Assembly: GCA_023014485.1 (NCBI GenBank)
Contig: JAJOZX010005629.1
Coordinates: forward strand, 213,501 to 277,500
Direction: 5' to 3'
Origin: Bathynomus jamesi
Taxonomy: Eukaryota > Arthropoda > Malacostraca > Isopoda > Cirolanidae
DNA: 64,000 nt
In this document: in pieces, positions 55,006 through 64,000 of the stretch
Layout: each line of letters opens with the position of its first letter
Numbering within the stretch: the first letter of the stretch is position 1
Position numbers and translations under genes: made by a program
Notes under the pieces: generated by a model
What the model saw: only the letters and a program-made list of their open reading frames with translations
What the model was told of the DNA's origin: nothing
The model's database searches: none

Positions 55006-56038
55006 ATGGAAAGGCCGTCTGTGCACCACGAGACGACCCAGGCAATGCGGGGAGCAATGGTGACATTGCATGAATATGGTGTGCCAATAAGAGAAATATC
55101 AAGACGACTAGACGTTCATCGAAGCACTGTGGAACGGTGGATTCATCGGTATGAAGCAGAAAACTCAATCGCTACTTTTCCGAGGTCTGGTCCTCCGCGT
55201 TCAACATCTCAAGAGGAAGATGCTGCGATTGTTAATCATGCCAGAGAGCATCCGTTTGTTCCAGCGACGCATATTTACAGATACCTGAACCTTCGTTGTA
55301 GTGCAAATACAGTGAACAACAGACTTCACGAGGCAGGGTATTTTTCTCGCCGTCCAGCTATAAAACCTGCATTGACGATTGAGCATAAAGAGGCGCGGAT
55401 GGGATTTGCCTTGCAATACTTGCCGCAGGAGGTAGAATTCTGGAGAAAAGTTGTGTACTGTGACGAAAAAAACATTTTCAACAGATAGTCATGGTTCCCT
55501 GCATTGTTGGAGGCAGCGCGGAAAACGCTATGAAGAAGGAAATGTTTTCCCGAGCAAACGTAGTGGTCACATCAATCTCGGTGTGTGGGGCTGGATGTCT
55601 GGCTATGGTGTCTGAGAATTGACTCAAGTAGATGGACGCTTTACTGGACAGCAATGTTGCCAGATACTGGAAGAGGTGCTGCTACCCAGTGTTCTTGCGT
55701 ATCTGGTTCCAGCACCGGAACCATTTTACTTAATGGAAGATAACAGTCCCATTCCTAGGAGTAACGTTGTGAGAGCGTGGTACGAAGATCACCCAGAGAT
55801 TATTAATCTAATTTTGCCACCACGTTCTCCTGATTTGAATCCGATTGAAAACCTTTGGGCAATAATGAATAACGAATGGGAGAAACGCAATGAAAGAACA
55901 TTTGAAGCACTTTTAGCCCACACGAGTAGTTGGGAGAGCTTACGCCGAACACCAAACATTCCCTACAATCTGGCCTCTTCTATGCCCCAACGATTGCAAG
56001 AAATTATTGATGCTGAAGGAAGCTATACGAAATACTGA
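55006..56038 (+). pseudogene. Tc1/IS630-type transposase, one break
   Basis: MERPSVHHETTQAMRG, a helix-turn-helix around REISRRLDVHRSTVERW, a second one around SANTVNNRLHEAG, VYCDEKNIFNR (first Asp) then TAG at 55486. The frame resumes with WGWMSGYGV and 55619-56038: FYLMEDNSPIPRS (second Asp), PDLNPIENLWA (Glu), ending GSYTKY. I count 35 residues between second Asp and Glu. GAPxH at the second motif is changed to NSPIP. About 340 residues in total, normal for the family. Confidence 0.82.
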
Positions 56039-56099
56039 TGTTAAAGCCATGACGTAAATGTGTATCGAATATATATTTATGCTAATATAGAATTTTATT

Positions 56100-56890
56100 A
56101 TATTTTTATGTTTGACATATATAAAAGTATATATTGTGACCATGAAAGAACTTTACTTATCCTTAGTTAGAATCTTTTCTTGCAATGTCTACGCTCGTGG
56201 AGATGATAATACATGTATTGTTGAAACAAACTATGAGAAGGTAATAGTTTCAGGAAAAAAAATAAAAACTGGCAACATCGAAGTCATCACATGTTTATGG
56301 GAATTGTCATATGATATGCTACCAATAAACTCTTATATACTACTATATGTAGTATACTATATTACGTAATAATTACGATGAACAAATCAAATGCAAATTT
56401 CTCTGATTCACGGCCCACCAGTCTTGCTTTAGACTAATGACTTTCATAAGATGGAATAGGTTTAAGATAGTTCGTTTAATAGGTTATCACTTAAAACAAT
56501 GGATAAACTATCTATTAGTGAGACGACCGTGACTTCCTCGAAATGCTAGCGCGTGAGAGGTTCACTGAGGAATTTGGTCATTAGATTCTTCACGTAGGAT
56601 ATATATCACAAACAACAATATTGACAACAATTCCCAACAATTACTTAATATCAATAATTGCATTTGAGCAAATAATTTAGACCTGCGTCAAAATAACAGG
56701 TATCATGCCATGATTTGGGATATTTGCCGAATTAGTCGTTCTCTATAGTCTACAGTGTATATTTAGACGGTATAATGTAATGCCCAACTAATATTATGAT
56801 GACTAGGATTGCTCCATAACCATCCCAACATCCCGAAACTTGCTCTATTCTGCTTCTTAATCATTTGTATTTTAAACACTAAAATGTAGC
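56100..56890. other. noncoding interior of the Tc1-like element
   Basis: AT-rich. A frame at 56112-56369 has no recognisable features. Confidence 0.45.
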
Positions 56891-57167
56891 AGAAGTGACG
56901 TAATAATGGACGTCATTGATTGTGTTAGAGCAGTTATGTGCACCAATCCGAACACACCTCCGCTGCCATAAGGACCGCCCATTTTATACCTAACAGACTA
57001 GCTTGGGACGAGACAGAAGCGTGAGACTTCTTGTAAGCACTGTACATCACTGAGTACGCTGCACTTTTGGTTCATTACAATTAGATTACAATTACCAATT
57101 AATTCACATCCGCTTGTTATCGTTAATTATCTTTATTAAAATACATTAGTTTCTTGATATTAAATTA

Positions 57168-59961
57168 CACTGGTATGCATCAATTTTGCTGTCAAGGGTT
57201 TTGTAAGTGATTGTTATAGTTTTTTTCCTGCTGATTTCGAATCTGCAATCCGTTTTTCTCAATCAGCTCAGGTTATCCGGCTATGGCCTCATAAGTAAAA
57301 TAGAATTTTTCGTGATTTTGTCAAAGCGGAATTGGAACAGTAACATCTATCATCACTTGTTTCACTTGTATAATATCTTTTTTTACTTTTCAGGCATATA
57401 GATAAAATATTTCATAATGAATAGAGCGTGTAAAAATGATCCCAATAGATTCTGCTACATATGTGGGACGGTTACCATGCCAAATAACCAGTCCCAAATC
57501 ACTAAATTTGTGAAGACAATGTATAGAGCATACTTTGGAATTAAGCTAGGGGACCAGGACAAAAATTTCGCCCCTCATGTGTGCTGCAAGACGTGCATTG
57601 AAAATTTGAGAAGATGGAGCAAAGGCAGAGCGAAATCTTTGCCCTTTGGAATTCCCATGATTTGGAGAGAAGGAAAGGATCACGTGACAGATTGCTATTT
57701 CTGCATGACAAACCTCCAAGGTGGGTTTATAAATTTATTTTTCTTAAATATTTTGAAATCCTCGTATGAAACTTGACATAATATTCACCATAATGTAATA
57801 TTCACCATATATAGCATAATATTCACCATAATGGTAATCATACATTTACATATACATATTGTTATAGAAAATACATTTACACATACATATTGTTATACAA
57901 GTTACATTTACATATACAATGATTGTATATTTCTTTCTTTTTCATTCATATTGTCCCCGAAGGGACAATATGAATGAAAAAGGAAGAAAATATACAGACT
58001 CCATCGACCTATTTCATATCTTACAGACCGCAGCCTTCCCTCACGAGCCGCCACTGTCTGAATGCTTCTTCTATTTCATATGCAAGTTTTATATCCATGT
58101 TTCTGTGTTTCTATTTTCAGGAGTTAACAAGAAGAATAAACACATTGTTGTATACCCTGACATTCCTTCTGCTATGAGACCTGTACCCCATGGTCCTGGA
58201 ATTCCAATACCCGACCCACCTCAAACCCTGGACTTCGATGATTCTGATGATGAATCAATGACCAATGCCAATGACCAGTCCCAGTCGTATATACCTCAAA
58301 ATACCGCTTCAAATGAGCCGAGGCCTCTCAACCAGGCCAAACTTAATGATCTTACCAGGGATTTAGGACTTTCCAAATTAGCTGCCGAGATCTTGGGCTC
58401 ACGACTTCGAGAGGACAACTTGCTGGCTCCGGGAACAACATTCTCCTGGTATAGGAAACGAGAGGAAGAATTCCGCAAGTTTTTTGCAGTGCACGAAAAT
58501 ACCTCTTCCTTAGTGTACTGCTGCAATGTTGAGGGGCTAATCGAATCCTTGGGCCTGCCATATAACGCATCAGAATGGAGGCTATTTATAGACTCGTCTA
58601 AACGAAGTTTGAAAGCAGTACTTCTCAACATTGGGAATAGGGTTGCATCAGTCCCTGTAGCACATTCCGTACAACTTACTGAGAGCTACGATAACATGAA
58701 AATTTTACTGGATGCTCTCGTATACGACCAACATAACTGGAGGATCTGTGGAGATTTGAAGGTAATACTAATATCATAAGTAAACTATTGCTATTGACTA
58801 TGTTGTTTTTCCAAAGGTTATTTGAGAGCGTATAAGAACACTTAACTTCCCCACAGAAGTGATACAGTCCAATGCATAGATTTTTTTATCTGATAGAACA
58901 AATTCTCTAAATTCTTTAAATATTTTCATTTTTTTTCAGATTGTGGCATTTGTATTGGGAATGCAAGGGGGATACACGAAATACCCATGTTTCCTCTGCA
59001 AATGGGATAGCCGAGCGGATGAGAAGCACTATGCACAGCGTGAATGGGCATCCAGAGAGAATTTTGAACCTGGGTCGCATAATGTCGTTTCAGTGCCCCT
59101 TGTACCACCAACAAAAGTTTTGCTCCCACCACTTCATATTAAGCTGGGCTTGATGAAAAATTTCATCAAATCAATGAATAAGGAGGGTTCAGCATTCCGA
59201 TATCTCGAGAGTAAATTTCCTCATATATCTGATGCTAAACTAAATGCTGGGGTTTTTGATGGTCCTCAAATTCGAACTTTGATCAAGGATACTCAGTTCG
59301 AAAACGCAATGACTCCAACTGAGAAGAATGCCTGGCAGGCATTCAAATCAGTTGTCACTGATTTTCTTGGCAAGCGTAGAAGTCCAGAATACGAGTCCGT
59401 TGTCGAAAACTTGATGGAAGCTTTCAAAGCTCATGGGTCGCGCATGTCCATAAAAATGCACTTTTTGTGGTCCCACTTGGATTATTTTCCTGAAAATTAC
59501 GGGGATTATAGTGAGGAACAGGGTGAACGATTTCACCAAGATATCAAAATAATGGAAGAGAGGTACCAGGGAAACTGGGATATCAATATGCTGGCGGACT
59601 ATTGCTGGTGTTTGAAGCGAGACGTGCCCGAAGAAAAACACAGACGGAAAGCCAAAAAAACTTCATTCCTTCCTCAATAAACTTTTTTCCATATTCATTG
59701 TATGAATAAAAGTATTTATTCACACAATGTTTTCATTTTTCACGAGTGTTCTTATAATATTACTCGTATCTACAGTGTTTAAGCTAAAAAAATCAATACA
59801 TTTGGGGATAAAATTGGACTTATAATAAATGGCCAAAGAGAAAAAACCTGACCTGATTGAGGAAAACCAATGTCATTTTCGAATTCAGCATGGTCGAATT
59901 ATATAATATGAGTTGAAAAAACCCTCACAGCAGACAAAAAAATTTCATATGCATACCAGTG
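57168..59961 (+). mobile_element. CACTG-type DNA transposon, copy 2 (apparently complete)
   Basis: Ends CACTGGTATGCATCAATTTT (57168) and, inverted from 59961, CACTGGTATGCATATGAAAT. TTA on both sides (57165-57167, 59962-59964). 2794 bp. Encodes one spliced 561-residue protein. 3-bp TWA duplications resemble PIF/Harbinger targets and the CACT ends resemble CMC elements, but the protein matches neither in any motif I know. Confidence 0.82.
57417..59680 (+). CDS. 561-residue cysteine-rich protein of the CACTG element, three exons
   Basis: Exons 57417-57720, 58121-58761 and 58940-59680 join in frame with GT...AG introns (donors GTGGGT and GTAATA, acceptors TATTTTCAG and TTTTTTCAG). No stop or shift remains. 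The N-terminal part has CKNDPNRFCYICG, LGDQDKNFAPHVCCKTCI and WREGKDHVTDCYFC, which suggest two zinc sites. Middle: SEWRLFIDSSKRSLKAVL. Then ICGDLK, KYPCFLCKWDSR, LPPLHIKLGLMKNF and a C-terminal EEQGERFHQDIKIMEERYQG. Asp and Glu in GDLK, SHLDYF and GERFHQD are candidates for a DDE core, but this is conjecture. Probably the transposase, as the only gene between the inverted ends. Confidence 0.82.
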
Positions 59962-59964
59962 TTA

Positions 59965-61554
59965 TCATTGTTAAAGTACATTAATTACATTTAAATTATT
60001 ATCATTAATTACAGTTTTATTTTAAAGTACGGTACATCAATTACATTAGTCACTTACAATTTTTACAGTATTTTTATATTTATATATGGTTATTAGTACA
60101 ACACAAAGTACATGGGCACGTACGGTATATATTTATATATACATGACACACATGATTTAACATAACGCATGATATTTTTTTTTTTATAAATTTGGATCAG
60201 AGCGAAAGGAGATTTTTATCTTAGAAGCGTTTACTTTTGCTGTGTTATCGAATTGCGTATACTTGCATAAGCATTTTTGAGTTCATTGCAAGAGGTGAAC
60301 GCACTTAAAAGAAAGAGTAAAGAGAACACATGTGAACGTACTTACATGTAAGGTAATTATGTACGTCCTCAGTGGACATGTACAACTGTCTAAACTATTG
60401 TACACATATTGGTAGTCACACAATAGGTTGACAATAGGTAGCTGAATGAATAATTAATAAAATTAACAAAAGATAAAGGTCAGGAAGGGACATGGATGTA
60501 TGGGGGGCGGGAATATGGTCGAATAATAGTTATATTTATCCTTATAGAGGGCATAGTTTTTATTATTATGTTAAAGAATTTTCATATATTGAATACTAGA
60601 GATATGATGAAGGGAAATTAATGACGGGAAAATGTGACGTCATAGTTATTCAAATTATGCCGTACGTACAGTATAAGTCATTTTTAGAAAAGATGAATTA
60701 GAGAAATACAGTAATGAATAAAGAAGTACAAATCGAAATTCTATCCAAAACTTGCTCTGGCGATTTTGGTTCTCATGTAAAAATGAATATTGACTATTCA
60801 TTGTTCATTTTTACATTGGTCTCCACTTTTAAAATGATATTTATACAATAATATAATAGGGTACAATTAATACAATAATATAATACAATTACTGCAACAC
60901 AATTGAGAAAATAACATCCTTACGAATTCAAATTAGATGACGAATTTTTCTTTACAATACACATTTTATACAGAACAAGTGAGTTCGTTGAGTAGAATGC
61001 AGAGTAATCGAATTTTTAACATGACACTTGCTAAGAGAGTTTTATAAAGTATAAAAATTCAAAGATTAACACTTTAATTTTATGCAAACAGAATAAAAGG
61101 ATTAATACGTTAATTTAGACAAACAATTAAGTTAGACAAAGAAAGATATTGTTAAATTTTCAACGAAATTTTGTTTTCCTGTGGGAAAAAAATTCATACT
61201 TAATGAATAGTAGGTAAAAGAGAAAATTTAAATTTTAAGTTCAGGAATATCCAAAGTTACTATGATCATACAATCTATAAACTAGTTTTTTTTACTAATG
61301 TAGATAAAAATCGAATTACGTAATGGATGATGTATAGACCTGTGGTCTAGTGTGTATTTGTGTACTAGGTACAAAGTGTGGTGGTTGGTGATATGTCCAA
61401 ATGGGTGAAAGTGTAATCAGTATCCGCAGATTTTTTTTTTTTTTAATGTAATGTTTGTGGAGAAACGTACACATTTGAACAAGTTTACATGCGCGTGTAT
61501 GTGTAGGGATTTGGAAGGTTTTTGAATTAACAAAGTTTTGAAACTAATGTATAA
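59965..61554. other. AT-rich spacer between two CACTG elements
   Basis: About 1.6 kb with no frame of interest, no tandem repeat and only short TA or poly-T runs (60175, 61433). It could be old unique DNA or decayed repeats. Confidence 0.5.
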
Positions 61555-61557
61555 TAA

Positions 61558-63924
61558 CACTGGCCAACAAAATGAAACTTTTTTTTCTCATCACAAACAT
61601 GATCACACTTTCTTAATGCATTTTTCGCGCTGATTCCGAATCTGGTTTTATGTTTTTCCTAGCACGTATAGTTATATAGATACACTGGTTTTGATATTTT
61701 TAAGTTTTTGATATTGCTATAAGAAAATTTATGGATGTATAGATCACACTTAGGAATGCTAAACAACAAATACATCATATACCTTATTCAATGTACTTAT
61801 AAATAAAGAATATATACATTATTTTATTAAAAGCGCTGTGAGTGTGATTTCCTTTTGTAAATTTGGCCTGGATTGTCACGATACAGCATCCAACAATGGT
61901 CCGCCATCATGCTTTCATTCCAATATCCTTGGTAGCGCTTCTCCATCATCTGAATATCTTGATGGAAGCGCTCTCCTTGCTCGTCACTCACTGCACCAAG
62001 GTTTTCAGGAAAGAAATCTAAGTGGGAATGCAGGAAATGAATTTTTAACGACATTCGACACTCCATTTCTTTGAAGGCATCAAGGAGGTTCTTGACTCCA
62101 TCCTTATACGCAGGTGACTTGCTGCTTCCAAGAAAGTTTTCACATATCCATTTGAACGCCAGCCAAGCCTTCAATTCCAGCGGACTTAGGACTTTTTCAA
62201 ATTCAGTGTCATTCAAAACCTCCCTTATTTGTGGCCCAACAAAAATTCCTTCCTTCAATTTTGCTGCAGTAACCTTCGGAAATTTCCTTGAAAGGTATTG
62301 GAACCCTTCAGAATTGACTTTACCCATTGCTTTAACAAAATTCTTCATTAAACCAAGTTTAATGTGAAGAGGTGGCAGATAGATCTTTTGGGGATCCACT
62401 AAAGGGACAGACTGGACATTGCTTATCCCTGGGACATATGTATACCTAAGTGGCCAGTCACTTTTGGTGTAATGTTCTATAGTGGCGCGACTGTCCCACA
62501 GGCAAAGGAAACAACAAAATTTTTTGAATCCTGACTGCATACCCATAAGCATTCCTATAACTTTTAGATCTCCACAAACATTCCATTGATGACTGTCGTA
62601 TTTGATTGCCTTAAGTAGTATATCCATATTGTCATATGTCTCTTTTAGATGGACGGAATGGGCAATGGGGATGGATGGCATTATATTACCATTATGCAAA
62701 AGAACTGCTTTCAAGCTTCTCTGCGACGAAAAAATAAAGAGGCGCCACTCAGATGCCACATACGTCTGAGATATGGCTGTAAATAGTCCATTGATGTCAT
62801 GGCAATAACAGAGAGGACCGTCTACTGAAAAGAACGCTGTTAATTCAAAATTCCGCTTTCGGTAGTAACTAATACGAACATTGTTCTCAAGTAAATTGTT
62901 CTCCTTTAGTCTTGAGGCGAGAAGCTCTGATTTCTCTTTAGACAGCGATAAGTCTCTAACAAGATCATTCAACTGTCCTTGGGTTAACTTTTTAGGCTCT
63001 AAATGTCTACCTTCAAAAGTGTACTCTGGTTCTGTAGATGGTCCGGAAACGCCAGTTGCACCTTCATCACTTTCCATGTCATCTATGATAGAATCTAGCC
63101 TATCACTTGGGGGAATTGGAATGGGCAATGTTTCATCATGTTTTACTGGTCTACGTGCTGAATCCAAGTTTGGATATACAATCTGGTGTTTGTTCTTGGC
63201 AGAAAACCCCATTAAGTTCACACTACAAAAATAACAGTCTTCATGATGATCTCTCGGCTCCCTCCATATCATGGGTATGGCAAATGGCATTGAAGCTTTC
63301 TTTTTGTTAAGCCAATCACGTAATCCATTTGAACAGCCAGAACAGATTTGATGTGGCGCCCATGGTTTATCTTGGTCACCTAGATGGCAACCAAAGTATA
63401 GCTTGTATATTTGCTTAATGTCGGTTGTAATACTTCGTCGCTGTGTTTTAGTTGTCAACTGGCCGCATACGAAACAGAACTTGTCGGGGTCATTCTTACA
63501 TTGTCGAGGCATGTTGACTGACCTGAGCAAACTATAAATTAAAAAAAAATGTACACGAACTTGACACAACAAGTTCTTGGACTGGACTGATCTTTTGACA
63601 CACAAAGCACGGCGTTGTTGCCTGAATCACAATGCTGCTAGACGTAAAAGCTCACACCTGAAATACATAAGATGTATAATTAAGATAATTGAAATAAATA
63701 AGATGAATAAACTAAAAAAACACATTAAAATAAACATAATCAAATGTTGAAATATTAGTATTTTGCCTATTTAAAATGGTTAAATATGTGTAGTTATATA
63801 TATGCCTTCATCTTGAAAACTATACGTGCTAGAAAACATCTGAATGCAGTTCTGGAATCAGCGTGAAAAATGCTATCCAGCCACCACAAATTTTACTCTG
63901 ATGAAAAATCATTGTTGACCAGTG
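61558..63924 (-). mobile_element. CACTG-type DNA transposon, copy 3 (apparently complete)
   Basis: Ends CACTGGCCAACAAAATGAAA (61558) and, inverted from 63924, CACTGGTCAACAATGATTTT. Homology between the ends resumes further in with GCATTTTTCRCGCTGATTCC and CTAGCACGTATAGTT. TAA on both sides (61555-61557, 63925-63927). 2367 bp. Same class as copy 2 but a different subfamily, judged by ends and protein. Confidence 0.85.
61827..63512 (-). CDS. 561-residue cysteine-rich protein of the CACTG element, intronless
   Basis: One open frame. The likely start is MPRQCKNDPDKFC at 63512, since relatives begin at the same point; an upstream in-frame ATG at 63605 adds unmatched residues. Blocks in order: CKNDPDKFCFVCG, LGDQDKPWAPHQICSGCS, WREPRDHHEDCYFC, ASEWRLFIFSSQRSLKAVLL, VCGDLKVIG, KKFCCFLCLWDSRATIEHY, LPPLHIKLGLMKNFVKAM, MSLKIHFLHSHLDFFPENLG, EQGERFHQDIQMMEKRYQGY. 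Length equals the spliced copy 2. No introns where copy 2 has two. Likely the transposase of this element; function not demonstrated and family name not recognised. Confidence 0.87.
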   Translation of the reverse strand: MPRQCKNDPDKFCFVCGQLTTKTQRRSITTDIKQIYKLYFGCHLGDQDKPWAPHQICSGCSNGLRDWLNKKKASMPFAIPMIWREPRDHHEDCYFCSVNLMGFSAKNKHQIVYPNLDSARRPVKHDETLPIPIPPSDRLDSIIDDMESDEGATGVSGPSTEPEYTFEGRHLEPKKLTQGQLNDLVRDLSLSKEKSELLASRLKENNLLENNVRISYYRKRNFELTAFFSVDGPLCYCHDINGLFTAISQTYVASEWRLFIFSSQRSLKAVLLHNGNIMPSIPIAHSVHLKETYDNMDILLKAIKYDSHQWNVCGDLKVIGMLMGMQSGFKKFCCFLCLWDSRATIEHYTKSDWPLRYTYVPGISNVQSVPLVDPQKIYLPPLHIKLGLMKNFVKAMGKVNSEGFQYLSRKFPKVTAAKLKEGIFVGPQIREVLNDTEFEKVLSPLELKAWLAFKWICENFLGSSKSPAYKDGVKNLLDAFKEMECRMSLKIHFLHSHLDFFPENLGAVSDEQGERFHQDIQMMEKRYQGYWNESMMADHCWMLYRDNPGQIYKRKSHSQRF

Positions 63925-64000
63925 TAATTTAAGATGGGTTTAGGGTAATAAAATCTTTTAAGTTTAAGTCAATTATTGTTATTATTATTATTATTATTAT
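63925..64000. repeat. spacer ending in (TTA)n
   Basis: TTATTATTATTATTATTAT at 63981-64000. Confidence 0.85.

Larger units (their letters stand above)
53556..57042 (+). mobile_element. large Tc1-like element with about 140-bp inverted repeats
   Basis: CAGTACTTACAAGAAGTCTC (53556) and the inverted CAGTGCTTACAAGAAGTCTC (from 57042) extend over about 140 bp, through TAGTCTGTTAGGTATAAAAT. TA on both sides. The repeats hold TATAAAAT near 53612, a possible promoter. 3.5 kb is long for a Tc1 element; the stretch 53700-55000 has no gene. The transposase lies centrally. Confidence 0.7.

Noticed and set aside
53556..57042. Inverted repeats as ends of a composite that includes the CACTG copy 2
   Set aside because: The right repeat ends at 57042 with TA, before the CACTG element begins at 57168 with its own TTA duplication.
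59965..61554. Hidden gene between the two intact CACTG elements
   Set aside because: No frame over 60 codons with plausible composition and no splice-linked exons were found.

Overview
The window looks like intergenic or heterochromatin-like DNA from an invertebrate animal. It is AT-rich and full of long (TA)n, (CT)n and (CA)n microsatellites. It holds spliced genes with GT...AG introns, tRNA-derived SINEs, CR1-type LINEs with an esterase ORF1, a Penelope-like element, and many Tc1/mariner and hAT elements. An arthropod is my best guess, but this is inferred only from the mix of mobile elements. There is no operon, bacterial gene or CRISPR array. I found no certain host gene. One candidate host-like minus-strand promoter with a first exon (8629-9020) and one possible internal exon (6360-6524) are noted.

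Layout: 1-4934 is one DNA transposon copy (CACTG type) split by a 3.8-kb hAT-like element (49-3866). 5.2-6.2 kb holds a GC-rich repeat and a decayed adenain-like (Polinton/Maverick type) protease. 7.1-8.4 kb is a DD41D mariner relative. 9.7-11.1 kb is a Tc1-like element with an intact 343-residue transposase. 11-13 kb is SINE and tRNA-like repeats. 13-15.6 kb is a mariner split by a CR1-like LINE. 18.3-22.3 kb is a hAT element split by a 592-bp perfect-centre palindrome. 23-24.3 kb is a Tc1 relic. 24.4-29.25 kb is a three-deep nest (mariner, then hAT-like, then hAT-like). 29.3-30.8 kb is GC-rich repeat, tRNA-like satellite and SINE. 31.1-36.8 kb is a near full-length CR1 LINE with a chimeric tail. 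37.4-41 kb holds pogo-like and mariner-like derivatives. 43.5-46.7 kb is another hAT-like element. 48.1-52.6 kb is a Penelope palindrome, a truncated Penelope element and a hAT-like element. 53.6-57.0 kb is a Tc1-like element with long inverted repeats. 57.2-60.0 and 61.6-63.9 kb are two further CACTG-type elements in opposite orientation, both with apparently intact 561-residue proteins.

Two groups stand out. The first is a set of hAT-related elements that lack a BED finger. They share 8-bp target duplications, mostly TAGGG-type ends, an N-terminal LPT...LFDI...CxC domain, a D...D...CxxH...ER catalytic layout and, in most copies, a conserved NELPLRHL-type motif. Four autonomous-type copies, one deletion derivative and one palindromic MITE lie in this 64 kb. 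The second is a family I cannot name. It has short CACTGG inverted ends, 3-bp TTA/TAA duplications and a 561-residue cysteine-rich protein. One copy has three exons and the other has none. Nesting gives a relative order of insertions throughout.
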